A DNA stretch of 64,000 bases from Acidobacteriota bacterium (GCA_023389035.1 JAEWFC010000030.1:124001-188000); one strand, 5' to 3'. Counted from the stretch's first letter, positions 9,492 through 18,128 are shown. The notes: generated by a model from the sequence alone, not told the origin. Made by a program: numbers and translations.

Positions 9492-10214
9492 ATGGCTGTT
9501 CAAGTTAATACTTTTAATGCACGGCTTGCCGAACGACGACTGTTGCTTGCGACGGCGATCGGTTTTCCTCTGGTCGTCTTTATCGGATATTTTCGCACTT
9601 ATTATTTCAGCTCTTTTTTTGATGTACCTGCAGTTGCGAATACGCTGGTCCACGCACACGGCTTGGTAATGTCTCTCTGGGTGCTCTTTTTCGTTTCGCA
9701 GGCAGCACTGATCCGCACGAAAAATATCAAGGTACACATCACGATGGGATTTGTCGGGATCGCCCTGGCTGCGCTGGTGATCGTGGTAGGTCTTGCAACG
9801 GCATACGACGCACAACTCGTTCGCGGAGCGGCACCTCCCGGAGTCAACCCACATGCATTCTTTCTTCTTCCCGTCGGCGACATGACGATCTTTGCGGGAC
9901 TTTTCTCCGCCGCGATCTACTATCGAAAAAAGGCTACGGAACATAAGAGCCTGATGTTCCTGACAGCAATTGCGTTCATGCCCGCCGCGCTATTCCGCGT
10001 GTCGCCTGTCAGCCCTGAACTGACAAATCTATGGGCCTTCGGAATTCCCGCGATAGCAGCTCTTGCTGCGTTGGCATGGCATTCGTACAGGAACGGTAAA
10101 GTGAACCACGTCTTCGCGGTGGGCGTTGCTGCGATCGTTGTGGCCGTGCCGCTGCGACCGATCGTCGCGGATTCCGGAGCATGGCTTTCGTTCGTCGCTT
10201 GGCTTGCCGCCTAG
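9492..10214 (+). CDS. Conserved multi-pass integral membrane protein of unknown function
   Basis: 240 aa with about seven hydrophobic segments, starting at residues about 17-35 (LLLATAIGFPLVVFIGYF) and ending near residue 230. Polar residues inside segments include paired His (VHAHGLVMSLW; VHITMGFVG), a pattern seen in small heme- or quinone-linked membrane proteins, but no definite ligand set can be assigned. The start is strong: GGAGG is 8 nt upstream of the ATG. It stands alone between the helicase gene and an 11-bp inverted repeat. No functional assignment is justified. Confidence 0.75.
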   Translation: MAVQVNTFNARLAERRLLLATAIGFPLVVFIGYFRTYYFSSFFDVPAVANTLVHAHGLVMSLWVLFFVSQAALIRTKNIKVHITMGFVGIALAALVIVVGLATAYDAQLVRGAAPPGVNPHAFFLLPVGDMTIFAGLFSAAIYYRKKATEHKSLMFLTAIAFMPAALFRVSPVSPELTNLWAFGIPAIAALAALAWHSYRNGKVNHVFAVGVAAIVVAVPLRPIVADSGAWLSFVAWLAA

Positions 10215-10224
10215 CGATTGAAAC

Positions 10225-10264
10225 CCGGGCCTGCACCGATCATCTCTAAACCTTGCAGGCCCGG
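10225..10264. repeat. 11-bp perfect inverted repeat, possible RNA hairpin
   Basis: CCGGGCCTGCA (10225-10235) and TGCAGGCCCGG (10254-10264) can form a GC-rich stem with an 18-nt loop just after the membrane-protein gene. There is no T-tract on the plus side, so it may be a Rho-assisted terminator or an mRNA 3'-end stabiliser. Confidence 0.6.
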
Positions 10265-10434
10265 ATCTCCTCATAATTTCCTTCGGCACCAAAAGCAACC
10301 AATCTAAATCCTCGGGTAACTAACTCCACAAGACGCGTCCGATACCCTTTATCAGGGAACAAAAACTGTAAAACTTTGTCTATACAGACAATTGAACCGC
10401 GCGAATCAGCACGGCCTTTTGTGAGGATATTTGT

Positions 10435-11772
10435 ATGCCCAAAAACAGCTTTGAGAGATCGCTCCGCGTCGACAAACCGTGCAACCAAGCCTGGGAAGAG
10501 ATGACTGGCAATAACACGGTCCGGTTTTGTTCGCACTGCGCAGAGAACGTAAATTTCATTTCAGGAATGACCCGGCGTGAAGCTCGGCGGGTCGTGAAAC
10601 GCTCAGGCGGACGCCTCTGCATCCGTTACGAGAAAGACAGAATGAGCGGCCAGCCGCTTTTCGCTGACAGCCTGATCCAGATAACAAGGCGTGCCCCGCG
10701 CCTCGCAGCAGGCGTTTTGGGTGCGACGTTCGGGCTGGCTTCCCTGTCGTACGGTCAAGAACCGGCTCAAGAAATTCCTGAGGTCGTTCGCACGCAAGAC
10801 CCTGTGAACGATGGGAACAGCGACGCGAATAATGGATCGGCAAAGCTATCGGGAATGGTGGTCGGGCCGGACGGGAACGTGATCGCGGGAGCCCGTGTCA
10901 TCGCAACAAGTCTGCCGGGGAATAAAGAGTTCAGCGTCGATACTGGAACGGACGGAAAGTTCATCATCGAATCACTTCCCGCAGGCCGCTACAGCTTGCT
11001 AGTTAATGGCGGGCTGCAGTACGAGATGCCGATGCTAACGGACGTTGAACTAGATGAGCACGGCGAAGACTTTCGGGTCGTCGAACTCACGGTTCGCGAA
11101 CAGCATATCTTCATCTCCGGCGCGATCGCGGTTACGTCTACCCGGACAACACATCGCTCTGAGCTTGCACAGGCAGTTTATATCGAAGAGCTGGATGAGG
11201 TCCGTGATCTGCTTGCTCGCGGTGCCGATCCCAACGAAGAGAATGAAGACGGCGAGACAGTTCTGTTTATGGCGGTCGAGGATGGAACGACTGATATCGC
11301 TCGGGAGTTGCTGAGCTATAAAGCCGATGCCGACCATCGAAGCAAGGATGGCAGAAACCCGCTGTTTGCGATCGATGATGAAACGCCTGAGGAACTGGTT
11401 CGGCTGCTGCTCGACGCCGGATCAGATGTAAGCGTTAAAGACTCTGAGGGGTTTTCCGTCCTGATGCACGCGGCTGAGAATGCCTCGCCGAAAGTTCTCA
11501 AAATGCTGATCGACGCCGGAGCCGCTGTGAACGACACTGACGAGCGAGGCTGGACGCCGCTAATGAAGGCAGCCTATGCAGACGAACTTGAGAACGTTAG
11601 GATCCTGCTCTTAGCGGGGGCAGACGTTAACGCCCGCAATGCCGACGGCGAGAACGCCTGGGATCAGACCGGCGTGGACGAGATCGAATCACTGCTTGTA
11701 TCTTTTGGCTCCGATATCACCCAGCAAACGGAAGACGACTCCATCCCGGAAGATACACAGACCGAACCCTAA
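10435..11772 (+). CDS. Membrane-anchored carboxypeptidase-regulatory/ankyrin-repeat protein
   Basis: Four parts in order. Residues 1-75 are a Cys-containing cytoplasmic module (PCNQAWEEM, RFCSHC, LCIRY) that could bind a metal. Residues about 80-105 are a hydrophobic anchor (LAAGVLGATFGLASLSYG). Residues about 130-215 are a carboxypeptidase regulatory-like beta sandwich (LSGMVVGPDGNVIAGARV; DGKFIIESLPAGRYSLLV). Residues about 240-430 contain five or so ankyrin repeats (DETVLFMAVEDGTTDIARELL-like units, then GWTPLMKAAYADELENVRIL). Ankyrin repeats point to protein binding, outside the cytoplasm if the anchor is read as drawn. GAGGA precedes the ATG. The combination is known in acidobacteria, but the partner is unknown. 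Confidence 0.8.
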   Translation: MPKNSFERSLRVDKPCNQAWEEMTGNNTVRFCSHCAENVNFISGMTRREARRVVKRSGGRLCIRYEKDRMSGQPLFADSLIQITRRAPRLAAGVLGATFGLASLSYGQEPAQEIPEVVRTQDPVNDGNSDANNGSAKLSGMVVGPDGNVIAGARVIATSLPGNKEFSVDTGTDGKFIIESLPAGRYSLLVNGGLQYEMPMLTDVELDEHGEDFRVVELTVREQHIFISGAIAVTSTRTTHRSELAQAVYIEELDEVRDLLARGADPNEENEDGETVLFMAVEDGTTDIARELLSYKADADHRSKDGRNPLFAIDDETPEELVRLLLDAGSDVSVKDSEGFSVLMHAAENASPKVLKMLIDAGAAVNDTDERGWTPLMKAAYADELENVRILLLAGADVNARNADGENAWDQTGVDEIESLLVSFGSDITQQTEDDSIPEDTQTEP

Positions 11773-11803
11773 TTTTCACCCTGACGAACCCACACTCTCG
11801 CCT

Positions 11804-11828
11804 AAGGCCGGATCCGTCCGGCCTTTTT
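11804..11828 (+). terminator. Rho-independent terminator after the ankyrin gene
   Basis: Perfect 9-bp stem AAGGCCGGA/TCCGGCCTT (11804-11812 and 11817-11825) with a 4-nt loop, then Ts. Confidence 0.88.
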
Positions 11829-11967
11829 CGCGCACGTCAATGCAAAAATACGCCGTAACACCGTCGATAAACTTTTGGGTGATATATATTCACGCCTTAA
11901 AACGCATTCAACTTTAAGAACGGGGATAGCCCCGGAAGTTTTTTGATATAGGAGACGATTTCATTTA

Positions 11968-13350
11968 ATGAGAAAAAGCATTTCATTAGCAATGGCTATC
12001 CTAGCACTTGTGTCCGTAACTTCAGTCAACGCGCAGGTCAGCTGTCTGCGGCAGGCAGATCCGATCACTTTTCAGGGGAGCATCAACGCGGGCGACGTGC
12101 AGCAGGCAGGCCGCATTTCGCGCGACGGATCACCTTCGAACTGCACGGGCAGTACCGCCGCTCTCGAGAACGGAACAGCCCTCAGACGCGATTCGCACAA
12201 CTTCACCAACCCCTTCAATGAGACCGTCTGCGTTAGAGCAGATTTCGATTTCACGGGCTGCGGCGGCAATCAGACGATGCTCACGGCATATTCTAACTAC
12301 AACCCTGCAAATCCGGGAGCGAACGTGATAGGCGATCCGGGTTTCAGCACCATCAACCGCGGCAGCTTCCTGTTTAGCGTCGGCCCAAACGCAAATTACA
12401 CAATGGTGATTAATGAGGTCGACGCAAACTCGGGATGTCCCATCTACAATGTCAAACTCACGTACCTGCGTGATTGCCGCCAGCCCGGTTTTGATGCAAC
12501 GAACGACGGTAAAGCGGACCCGACGATCTATCGTCCTTCGGCGATCTCAAAATGGTGGACGGTCGATTCTGAATCCGGGAATTTTATCGTCCGCGATTTC
12601 GGAACCGTCGGCGATCTAGTCACAGGCGGCAGCGATTATACCGGCGATGGAGTTTCCGATGTCAGCGTTTACAGGCCGAGTACCAGCACATGGTATTTCG
12701 GTAACGAACAGGCGAATCCGGGAACTAACTTCACGGCTGTTAATTGGGGGATCGCAGGCGATCGTGCGGTACCAGGCGATTACGATGGCGATGGGAAGAA
12801 TGATATTGCGATCTGGCGGCCTTCCGAAGGTCGATATTACGTGCTTCGCAGCGGCGACGGAGTTCTGCAGACGCGAGACTGGGGGGCAAGTACCGATCAA
12901 CCGGTATCCGGGGATTTCGACGGAGACCATCTTACCGATTTTGCCGTCGCTCGCAACACGTTGAATGGGGTTCAATGGTGGATACTCAAGAGCAATTACA
13001 ACTACGGGTTTGACGACGTTTACTTCTGGGGCTTAGCCGGAGGAGATGTTCGTGTGCCGGCGGATTATGACGGCGATGGGATCACGGACGTGGCGATTTG
13101 GCGGGCATCGACGGGCACATTCTACGTGCGTCAAAGCTCGAATGGAGCGATGGCCGCATTCAATTGGGGATCTAACGGCGACGTTCCGCAGCCCGCGGAT
13201 TATGACGGCGATGGCAAGGCAGACTTTGCTGTCTTTCGCAAGACGAACGGTACGTGGTACATCTTCAATAGCGGAACTGAGACGGTTCGGTATCTAAACT
13301 GGGGCCTCGAAAACGACCAGCCGATCACCTCGCCGTATCGGATCCAATAG
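11968..13350 (+). CDS. Secreted FG-GAP/VCBS-repeat protein
   Basis: 460 aa with a clear signal peptide (residues 1-22, ending VNAQ). Residues about 25-165 form a domain with several Cys residues (CLRQAD, NCTGS, CVRADFDFTGCGG) and a sandwich-like strand pattern. Residues about 170-460 are six or so tandem repeats of about 45 aa with the calcium-loop motif DYDGDGKNDIAIW/VYRPS followed by WY(V/I) and W-G. These are FG-GAP/VCBS propeller blades, predicted to build an extracellular beta-propeller. The same repeat type appears in two proteins of the integrated element (23952-25031, 30066-33632). Start: GGAG 13 nt upstream. Ligand unknown. Confidence 0.85.
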   Translation: MRKSISLAMAILALVSVTSVNAQVSCLRQADPITFQGSINAGDVQQAGRISRDGSPSNCTGSTAALENGTALRRDSHNFTNPFNETVCVRADFDFTGCGGNQTMLTAYSNYNPANPGANVIGDPGFSTINRGSFLFSVGPNANYTMVINEVDANSGCPIYNVKLTYLRDCRQPGFDATNDGKADPTIYRPSAISKWWTVDSESGNFIVRDFGTVGDLVTGGSDYTGDGVSDVSVYRPSTSTWYFGNEQANPGTNFTAVNWGIAGDRAVPGDYDGDGKNDIAIWRPSEGRYYVLRSGDGVLQTRDWGASTDQPVSGDFDGDHLTDFAVARNTLNGVQWWILKSNYNYGFDDVYFWGLAGGDVRVPADYDGDGITDVAIWRASTGTFYVRQSSNGAMAAFNWGSNGDVPQPADYDGDGKADFAVFRKTNGTWYIFNSGTETVRYLNWGLENDQPITSPYRIQ

Positions 13351-13384
13351 CGAGGAAGCCTTTTCAACTTGATCTCTCCCCTCC

Positions 13385-13408
13385 GGCCGCCTTTGTGCGG
13401 CCTTTTTT
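13385..13408 (+). terminator. Rho-independent terminator after the VCBS gene
   Basis: Stem GGCCGC/GCGGCC (13385-13390 and 13397-13402), 6-nt loop, then TTTTTT. Confidence 0.85.
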
Positions 13409-13485
13409 GTTTGCTCGAATTTTTGCCACGCAAAAAGCGAATTGTGCTATCGTCACCCGAAAGGCAGCCGCCGCGGAGTTAAATT

Positions 13486-14058
13486 ATGGGTGTAAAGGAC
13501 CAAATGATCGGGATCCTTCGCAGTCAGGAAACTGCCCGGATCAATTTCTCGTACAGTTCCACGCACGCGACCGCTCGGATCAATGGCGGGATCTTCAGGA
13601 GGATCGCACGCGGTCTGGAGACTGGGCATTTTCATGTCGTCCCGAATCGCCATGAGGAGAATAAGGTCACGTACAGCGCCTGGGCTGATTCATCCGTCTC
13701 TCCGCCTACGGCCGCAAATACCTTTTACCTCGGACGAAACGACCGTGCATCGCGCGATTTCAATGCCCTGGTCGTGCATGAGGCCGTGCATGCCTATTTC
13801 GATCTGGACAGCATTGAGATACCGTGGGCTGACAACGAAACTATCGCGTATATCGCTCAAGGTTGCTACCTGCGTAATTCAGGTTACCCTGAGTCGCGGA
13901 TGGAAGTCGGCGAGCCGTATCGCGTCGGATATCTTATCGCCGGTACGCTTGCCGGCGGAGTAGATGCATCCTCAATGATGGCCGATCTGCGGTCTAATTT
14001 GCTGAACGACACCCGCTATAGCCACTACATCCGTGCAACGTTTCACGGTGACGGCTAG
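13486..14058 (+). CDS. Small putative metallopeptidase-like protein with HExxH motif
   Basis: 190 aa, no signal peptide. Residues about 97-108 read LVVHEAVHAYFD, giving the zinc motif HEAVH in a predicted helix. A downstream acidic stretch (DNETIAYIAQGCYL) could provide the third ligand (Glu), in the manner of gluzincins. The rest has no domain I recognise. GGAG lies 9 nt upstream of the ATG. It is followed 12 nt later by the TonB-like gene on the same strand, so they may be co-transcribed. Peptidase activity is inferred from the motif alone. Confidence 0.6.
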   Translation: MGVKDQMIGILRSQETARINFSYSSTHATARINGGIFRRIARGLETGHFHVVPNRHEENKVTYSAWADSSVSPPTAANTFYLGRNDRASRDFNALVVHEAVHAYFDLDSIEIPWADNETIAYIAQGCYLRNSGYPESRMEVGEPYRVGYLIAGTLAGGVDASSMMADLRSNLLNDTRYSHYIRATFHGDG

Positions 14059-14070
14059 AATCTGATAAAT

Positions 14071-14874
14071 ATGCCGGCTTGCCCCCAGTGCGGAAAACTT
14101 TACGGAGATGAGATGCGGTTCTGTCTTGACGACGGGGCCGTACTTATTGACCAACCTCAGCCGTCTGTGCCGACATATCTTAGTTCCCGCGCGGCGCCGA
14201 GATCTAGCGGTATGTTTTCGCTTCTCGCCGTCGTGGGGTTGGTGCTCGGCGGTATTACTGTGCTCGCGGTCGCGGGTATCGCAGGCGTATGGTATTATGC
14301 AGCGACGCGAGAACCGGTGGTCACGCGGGCCGAGCCGTCGGCAACGCCGCTCGATACGCCGGGCGGCCTTCCACTACCATCGCCGATCGCCACTCCTCCT
14401 GCTGAACGCTCGACCGGCAATGCGAATGAGGTCTATGGGGCCGACAACAGAACCGAGCAAAAACGCGTCGAAGCAAATGAACCAGACTTTGCGGATAACC
14501 GCGTCATAAGACCCGCTGAGACGCCGCGCAAAAGTCCGCCGGTCAACGCAGCACCGACATACGAAAGTGAGAATGCTGCTCCACTGCCAACGAAGCCCAT
14601 CTCCGCCGGTGTCTTAAATGGCAGAGCTATCAGCAAACCGCAGCCGGTCTACCCGCCGGCTGCCCGTGCCGTAAGGGCAAGCGGGTCGGTCATTGTTCAA
14701 GTGTCAGTTGATGAGTCCGGACGCGTTACAAATGCACATGCCGCAAGCGGACATCCACTGCTCAGGGCCTCCGCGGTTCAGGCGGCACGTTCTACACGCT
14801 TTGAACCGATGAAACTTAGCGGCCGGCCAGTGAAAATGGCAGGCGTCTTGACCTACAATTTCCGTCCCGAGTAG
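14071..14874 (+). CDS. TonB-family protein with N-terminal zinc ribbon and C-terminal TonB domain
   Basis: 267 aa. Residues 1-22 form a half zinc-ribbon typical of acidobacterial proteins (CPQCGKLYGDEMRFCLDDG). Residues about 48-75 are one membrane segment. Residues about 85-175 are a Pro/Thr/Glu-rich periplasmic linker. Residues about 180-267 are a TonB C-terminal domain: PQPVYPPAARAVRASGSVIV, VDESGRVTNAHAASGHPLLR, then a closing YNFRPE. It probably couples an envelope energy source to outer-membrane partners or serves as a stand-alone TonB-like structural protein. No ExbB/ExbD genes are nearby. Confidence 0.83.
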   Translation: MPACPQCGKLYGDEMRFCLDDGAVLIDQPQPSVPTYLSSRAAPRSSGMFSLLAVVGLVLGGITVLAVAGIAGVWYYAATREPVVTRAEPSATPLDTPGGLPLPSPIATPPAERSTGNANEVYGADNRTEQKRVEANEPDFADNRVIRPAETPRKSPPVNAAPTYESENAAPLPTKPISAGVLNGRAISKPQPVYPPAARAVRASGSVIVQVSVDESGRVTNAHAASGHPLLRASAVQAARSTRFEPMKLSGRPVKMAGVLTYNFRPE

Positions 14875-14909
14875 TTATTTTGCCAACAGCGGAGGGACTC
14901 GCCCTTTGC

Positions 14910-14939
14910 TTGACATCACGGCTCGCCAAAACGTATATT
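14910..14939 (+). promoter_or_regulatory. Sigma-70-type promoter of tRNA-Thr
   Basis: TTGACA (14910-14915) and TATATT (14934-14939) separated by 18 bp. The tRNA begins 62 bp beyond the -10 box, leaving a short 5' leader for processing. Confidence 0.75.
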
Positions 14940-15001
14940 TTGAGATTCGGTAAAGTGCATCATAGGCAGTCACCCGAGGCCGCCAACCCGCACAACCCAA
15001 A

Positions 15002-15077
15002 GCCGCCCTAGCTCAGTTGGTAGAGCATTCGATTCGTAATCGAAAGGTCGTCGGTTCGACTCCGATGGGCGGCTCCA
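15002..15077 (+). tRNA. tRNA-Thr (anticodon CGT), encoded CCA
   Basis: Full cloverleaf. The acceptor stem GCCGCCC pairs with GGGCGGC (15067-15073). The D-arm contains AGCTCAGTTGGTAGAGC. The anticodon stem TTCGA/TCGAA frames the loop TTCGTAA with CGT at positions 34-36, reading the Thr codon ACG. The T-arm is GTCGG TTCGACT CCGAT, then discriminator T and genomic CCA. Its 3' half is the attachment site of the 41-kb element, so everything from the anticodon onward is supplied by the element and the gene stays intact. Confidence 0.97.
15032..15077 (+). repeat. attL: left 46-bp direct repeat of the integrated element
   Basis: The 46 bp from the anticodon loop to CCA of tRNA-Thr recur without mismatch at 56015-56060. 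Bases just outside the repeat differ on both sides (G versus C before it, GTAAAT versus TTTTGA after it), which sets the limits. Confidence 0.95.
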
Positions 15078-15084
15078 GTAAATA

Positions 15085-15116
15085 CGGGCGTTTCAGCATA
15101 ATCGCTGAAACGCCCG
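15085..15116. repeat. 13-bp perfect inverted repeat just inside attL
   Basis: CGGGCGTTTCAGC (15085-15097) and GCTGAAACGCCCG (15104-15116) are perfect complements with a 6-nt spacer. It starts 8 bp after the tRNA CCA. It may replace the terminator that the insertion separated from the tRNA (the original is at 56066), though no clear T-tract follows. It could instead be a recombination-factor binding site. Confidence 0.7.
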
Positions 15117-15120
15117 ATTG

Positions 15121-15144
15121 AATTCCCACCCAAATTCCCACCTG
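15121..15144. promoter_or_regulatory. Candidate left integrase arm-type sites (two AATTCCCACC boxes)
   Basis: AATTCCCACC at 15121-15130 and again at 15133-15142, a 12-bp period. The same box occurs three times in tandem at the other end of the element (55841-55874). Matching short direct repeats inside both att ends are the usual form of tyrosine-integrase arm sites; the assignment is inference. Confidence 0.6.
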
Positions 15145-15196
15145 CATTGGGCCCGAACTGCGATACTCGTCGCCTTAAGACATCAATGCGGAATTC

Positions 15197-16834
15197 TTAA
15201 TTGACGGGAAGGACAAACCATTCACCAGATCCGTCAACCCCAAGCGCCGATTTGCCTTGTTTGCTACCGAACCCGAATTTCCGAGCGATCGCCTCCGGCT
15301 GGCTTTTTTCGTCTCTGGTCGCTTTAGCGGCGTAATACGCCTGACACGCCCAAAAGGTGCGCGTTCGGCCCTCCGCATGGCCGATCTCACGGAGGATCTG
15401 TTCGATCTTCGCCCAATCGTTAGGATCCGAACCATCTGGAATATTGAATGCCTGGGAGCCATCAGAAATCTTCGCATTGTAAACCTTTGCGGCGGAGTTT
15501 AAGGCGTCGATCACTCGGGCGATGTATGGACCATAGCGATAATTTTTATACACAGTCTCAAGCAGTTTCCACTCCAGTTCGTTGTCCAGGCAAGGCTGCA
15601 AGTAGGAGCTCCAACCGGTTTCGGATGCTGGGGCACCCGCGACTTTATATGAAAGAGAGCCGCGGTCCAAACGCGCGATAGCGGTTTGGGAGGGATAGTC
15701 CAACGTAGAACCGATGTTCAGTTCACTAGTGGTTCGCCCGTCCGCTTTATGTTCGATGAACTGCGTCGATCGATGAACGTGCCCAGATAGGTACCTTCCG
15801 CCGCGGGATATAATCCACTTCCTGTCGGATGTCTTTATATCGCCGAGCGGGTGGTGCCCTCCAAAGATGACCTTTTCCCTCTGAACATTGCCGATGAGCC
15901 TATCCGCCGTCCTTGTCTGATCGGGAGACAACTCGCCGCCCATAGCGACATTGAGCAGCCTCGGGTTTCGATAGAATGAGGTATCAAGAAGAACCATCTC
16001 GACTCCGCCCACACTCAACTTCTGAACGATATAGCTGGCGTAAGGCCCGACCCAATATTGGGAGTTCGGCTTGACCCGTGTGCGATCACAAATCCTTGCG
16101 ACTGCGGTGTGGTTGAATTTTTCGTTTCGGATCTCCTCCAAACTGCAATTGACCGCAGTGCCACCGACATAGACGGTTTCAGATGGCAGAAAATGCCGGA
16201 TCGCACCTTTCCGGGCCCGCAAGCGGTCCATATAAAACCCGATCGCATCTCCTTTCGTCAACACGTTCCCCCTCACTTTGTCCCCCACCGACGACGGGGA
16301 AAGGCAGGCATTCAGCCAGGTCCGGTTGATCCCTTTATAAGCTTTGGCCGGCGGACGAGAGTAAATCGAGACTGGATCGTGGTCGAAAGGTGGCTGGTCC
16401 TTTGTGATGGTGCCGGCCATGATTCCGTCGTGATTCCCGGGGGCGAGGTACCATCGATCCCCGGCTCCTTTGTCAAGAGCGTCGAATACCGAGTTGATCT
16501 CGTCCGGGCATGAGATATCCGAAGCGTCGCCAAGGTGTATGACGAGGTCGACCGATTCGCGTTGACCAAATGACAAGATTTCGCCCATTAGTGCCCGCCC
16601 CCCGATATTAGCCAGAGGCGAGCGGACGGCTACCGGGGTCACAACAACGTCCACGGTATTGCTCATCGACCTCAGGTACCCGCCGGTAAGAAGGTGCTCT
16701 TGATTGTCCGATAACAATAAAAGCTTCGCGGCTAAGCCATCAGGCGTCGACTGGGCAGGGGATGCGGCGAAAAGGGTCGCGAGAAGAAAGAGAGACGAAA
16801 AGAATCGAACAAAGTGCGCTTGGGGAAATTGCAT
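15197..16834 (-). CDS. Secreted calcineurin-like metallophosphoesterase
   Basis: 545 aa with a signal peptide (residues 1-28, ending ASPAQS). The metallophosphatase motifs appear in order: LLLSDNQEH near residue 42 (a variant of the usual DxH), HLGDASD near 100, PGNHD near 133, GGHHPLGD near 328 and GHVHRS near 353. The last 150 residues have no domain I recognise. Two-metal phosphoesterase chemistry outside the cytoplasm is expected; the substrate is unknown. Its start lies 1 bp after the stop of the SGNH hydrolase gene, so the two are surely co-translated. It is the first gene inside attL. Confidence 0.82.
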   Translation of the reverse strand: MQFPQAHFVRFFSSLFLLATLFAASPAQSTPDGLAAKLLLLSDNQEHLLTGGYLRSMSNTVDVVVTPVAVRSPLANIGGRALMGEILSFGQRESVDLVIHLGDASDISCPDEINSVFDALDKGAGDRWYLAPGNHDGIMAGTITKDQPPFDHDPVSIYSRPPAKAYKGINRTWLNACLSPSSVGDKVRGNVLTKGDAIGFYMDRLRARKGAIRHFLPSETVYVGGTAVNCSLEEIRNEKFNHTAVARICDRTRVKPNSQYWVGPYASYIVQKLSVGGVEMVLLDTSFYRNPRLLNVAMGGELSPDQTRTADRLIGNVQREKVIFGGHHPLGDIKTSDRKWIISRGGRYLSGHVHRSTQFIEHKADGRTTSELNIGSTLDYPSQTAIARLDRGSLSYKVAGAPASETGWSSYLQPCLDNELEWKLLETVYKNYRYGPYIARVIDALNSAAKVYNAKISDGSQAFNIPDGSDPNDWAKIEQILREIGHAEGRTRTFWACQAYYAAKATRDEKSQPEAIARKFGFGSKQGKSALGVDGSGEWFVLPVN

Positions 16835-16835
16835 G

Positions 16836-18038
16836 TTAATACTCCTCTTGTTGTTTTTCAGGATCTGAAACTCTCATCGAAGTTCGGGCAGGTTGGGGCC
16901 ATGCACCATCGGGTAGTACCTTCCCGATCTCGGTTTTTATCGCATTAGCAAATGCCGATGAGCCCATTTGGTTCGGGTGGAAGGTGGCGGCTCGTTTGCA
17001 AATTTCGAAGTCTACACCTCTTTTGCCATCCTTTCTGCACAGTTCGACCCGATGATCGTACAGAGGATCGTCCGGCACCCCCTTTTCGTTGAGTTGCCAA
17101 AGGAACGAGCGTTTTGTGCCGACCGTGTCCGTTCCGTAAGCGTTTTCGGGCCCGAATGGGGCCGCAACGAATAGGACACGAGGCATCAAGCTTGAACCGT
17201 CAGGACGGCTCGACTCCTGATCGTACTTGTTGGTTCGACCTACAGCAGTCTTTAAGCTATTCGTAGATTCCCTCGCCCAAGTCGCACTCCTTCTGGCCAG
17301 CTCGTCGCGGACTCGCCTATTCTCGTTGTAGAAAGGGAGGTTAAAAAGGGATTCGGAAGGCTTGAATCGAAGTACCGACATGACCGCCTTTCGGATAAAG
17401 TTCGGGTCCGTATGCTCCGACACCAGCTGATAGTACCCGGTAACGACAATTTTCGCGGAAGGGAATGTTTCAGCGAGAAATCGAAGCAGCATCGACATTC
17501 CATGGTTGCAGAACTGCTCCGCAACATGAGCGATCTGCTGGTCGGGCAGACGGGGGGCGACAAAGCTGACAACATCGAAGTCGTTGATGCCACCGTTTAC
17601 CAGGATCAGGTCGACCGTCGTCTTTGTCCCACCACCGGCCGGCGTGAGTTCGTCATGCGCCCTCAACGCCTGAAAGAGGATAGAGGGGTTGGAAAGGTTC
17701 GTTTCCCCTGAAAAATTTTCGCGGACGATGTCTCTGTTCTTCCCATATTCAGGGAAAATCCGAGCACCGGAGTGAGCGAATACCAAAGGTTCGTTTACCT
17801 TGCGTGACTGGCCCAAAACTTCCTCCTTCAGCCACGAATGAACTAATTGGAAGTACTTCTGATGGTGAAGAAGCCCTTGACCCCACATTACGGAATCACC
17901 TAACACCAGCATTTGGAACGGTCTACCTACCGGCGAGTTGGCATCTTCAGACGCCAGTAGACTACCTGGTGCAAGAAAGGTTGATGCGGACGCCCCAAGG
18001 GCGACGCGCACGAAATCTCGGCGGGAGAATCTTGTCAT
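16836..18038 (-). CDS. Tat-exported SGNH/GDSL-type hydrolase
   Basis: 400 aa. Residues 1-30 form a Tat signal (SRRDFVRVALGASAS...). Block I of SGNH hydrolases is MLVLGDSVMWGQG (residues about 43-55, nucleophile Ser in GDS). Block III appears as LILVNGGINDFD (Gly/Asn). The late His block could be AATFHPNQMGSSAFAN near residue 360. It would be an esterase or lipase of envelope or secreted substrates. It is coupled to the metallophosphoesterase gene, so the pair may act in turn on one phosphorylated and acylated substrate. The family is usually 200-350 aa, so this one is somewhat long. Confidence 0.8.
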   Translation of the reverse strand: MTRFSRRDFVRVALGASASTFLAPGSLLASEDANSPVGRPFQMLVLGDSVMWGQGLLHHQKYFQLVHSWLKEEVLGQSRKVNEPLVFAHSGARIFPEYGKNRDIVRENFSGETNLSNPSILFQALRAHDELTPAGGGTKTTVDLILVNGGINDFDVVSFVAPRLPDQQIAHVAEQFCNHGMSMLLRFLAETFPSAKIVVTGYYQLVSEHTDPNFIRKAVMSVLRFKPSESLFNLPFYNENRRVRDELARRSATWARESTNSLKTAVGRTNKYDQESSRPDGSSLMPRVLFVAAPFGPENAYGTDTVGTKRSFLWQLNEKGVPDDPLYDHRVELCRKDGKRGVDFEICKRAATFHPNQMGSSAFANAIKTEIGKVLPDGAWPQPARTSMRVSDPEKQQEEY

Positions 18039-18128
18039 GGATCAAGAATGGACGATTTTCCTTCGAAAGCAGACACTCACTTCTACTCCAAAACGCCAAA
18101 ACGCGATCTTCCTGAATACGACCTCAAA

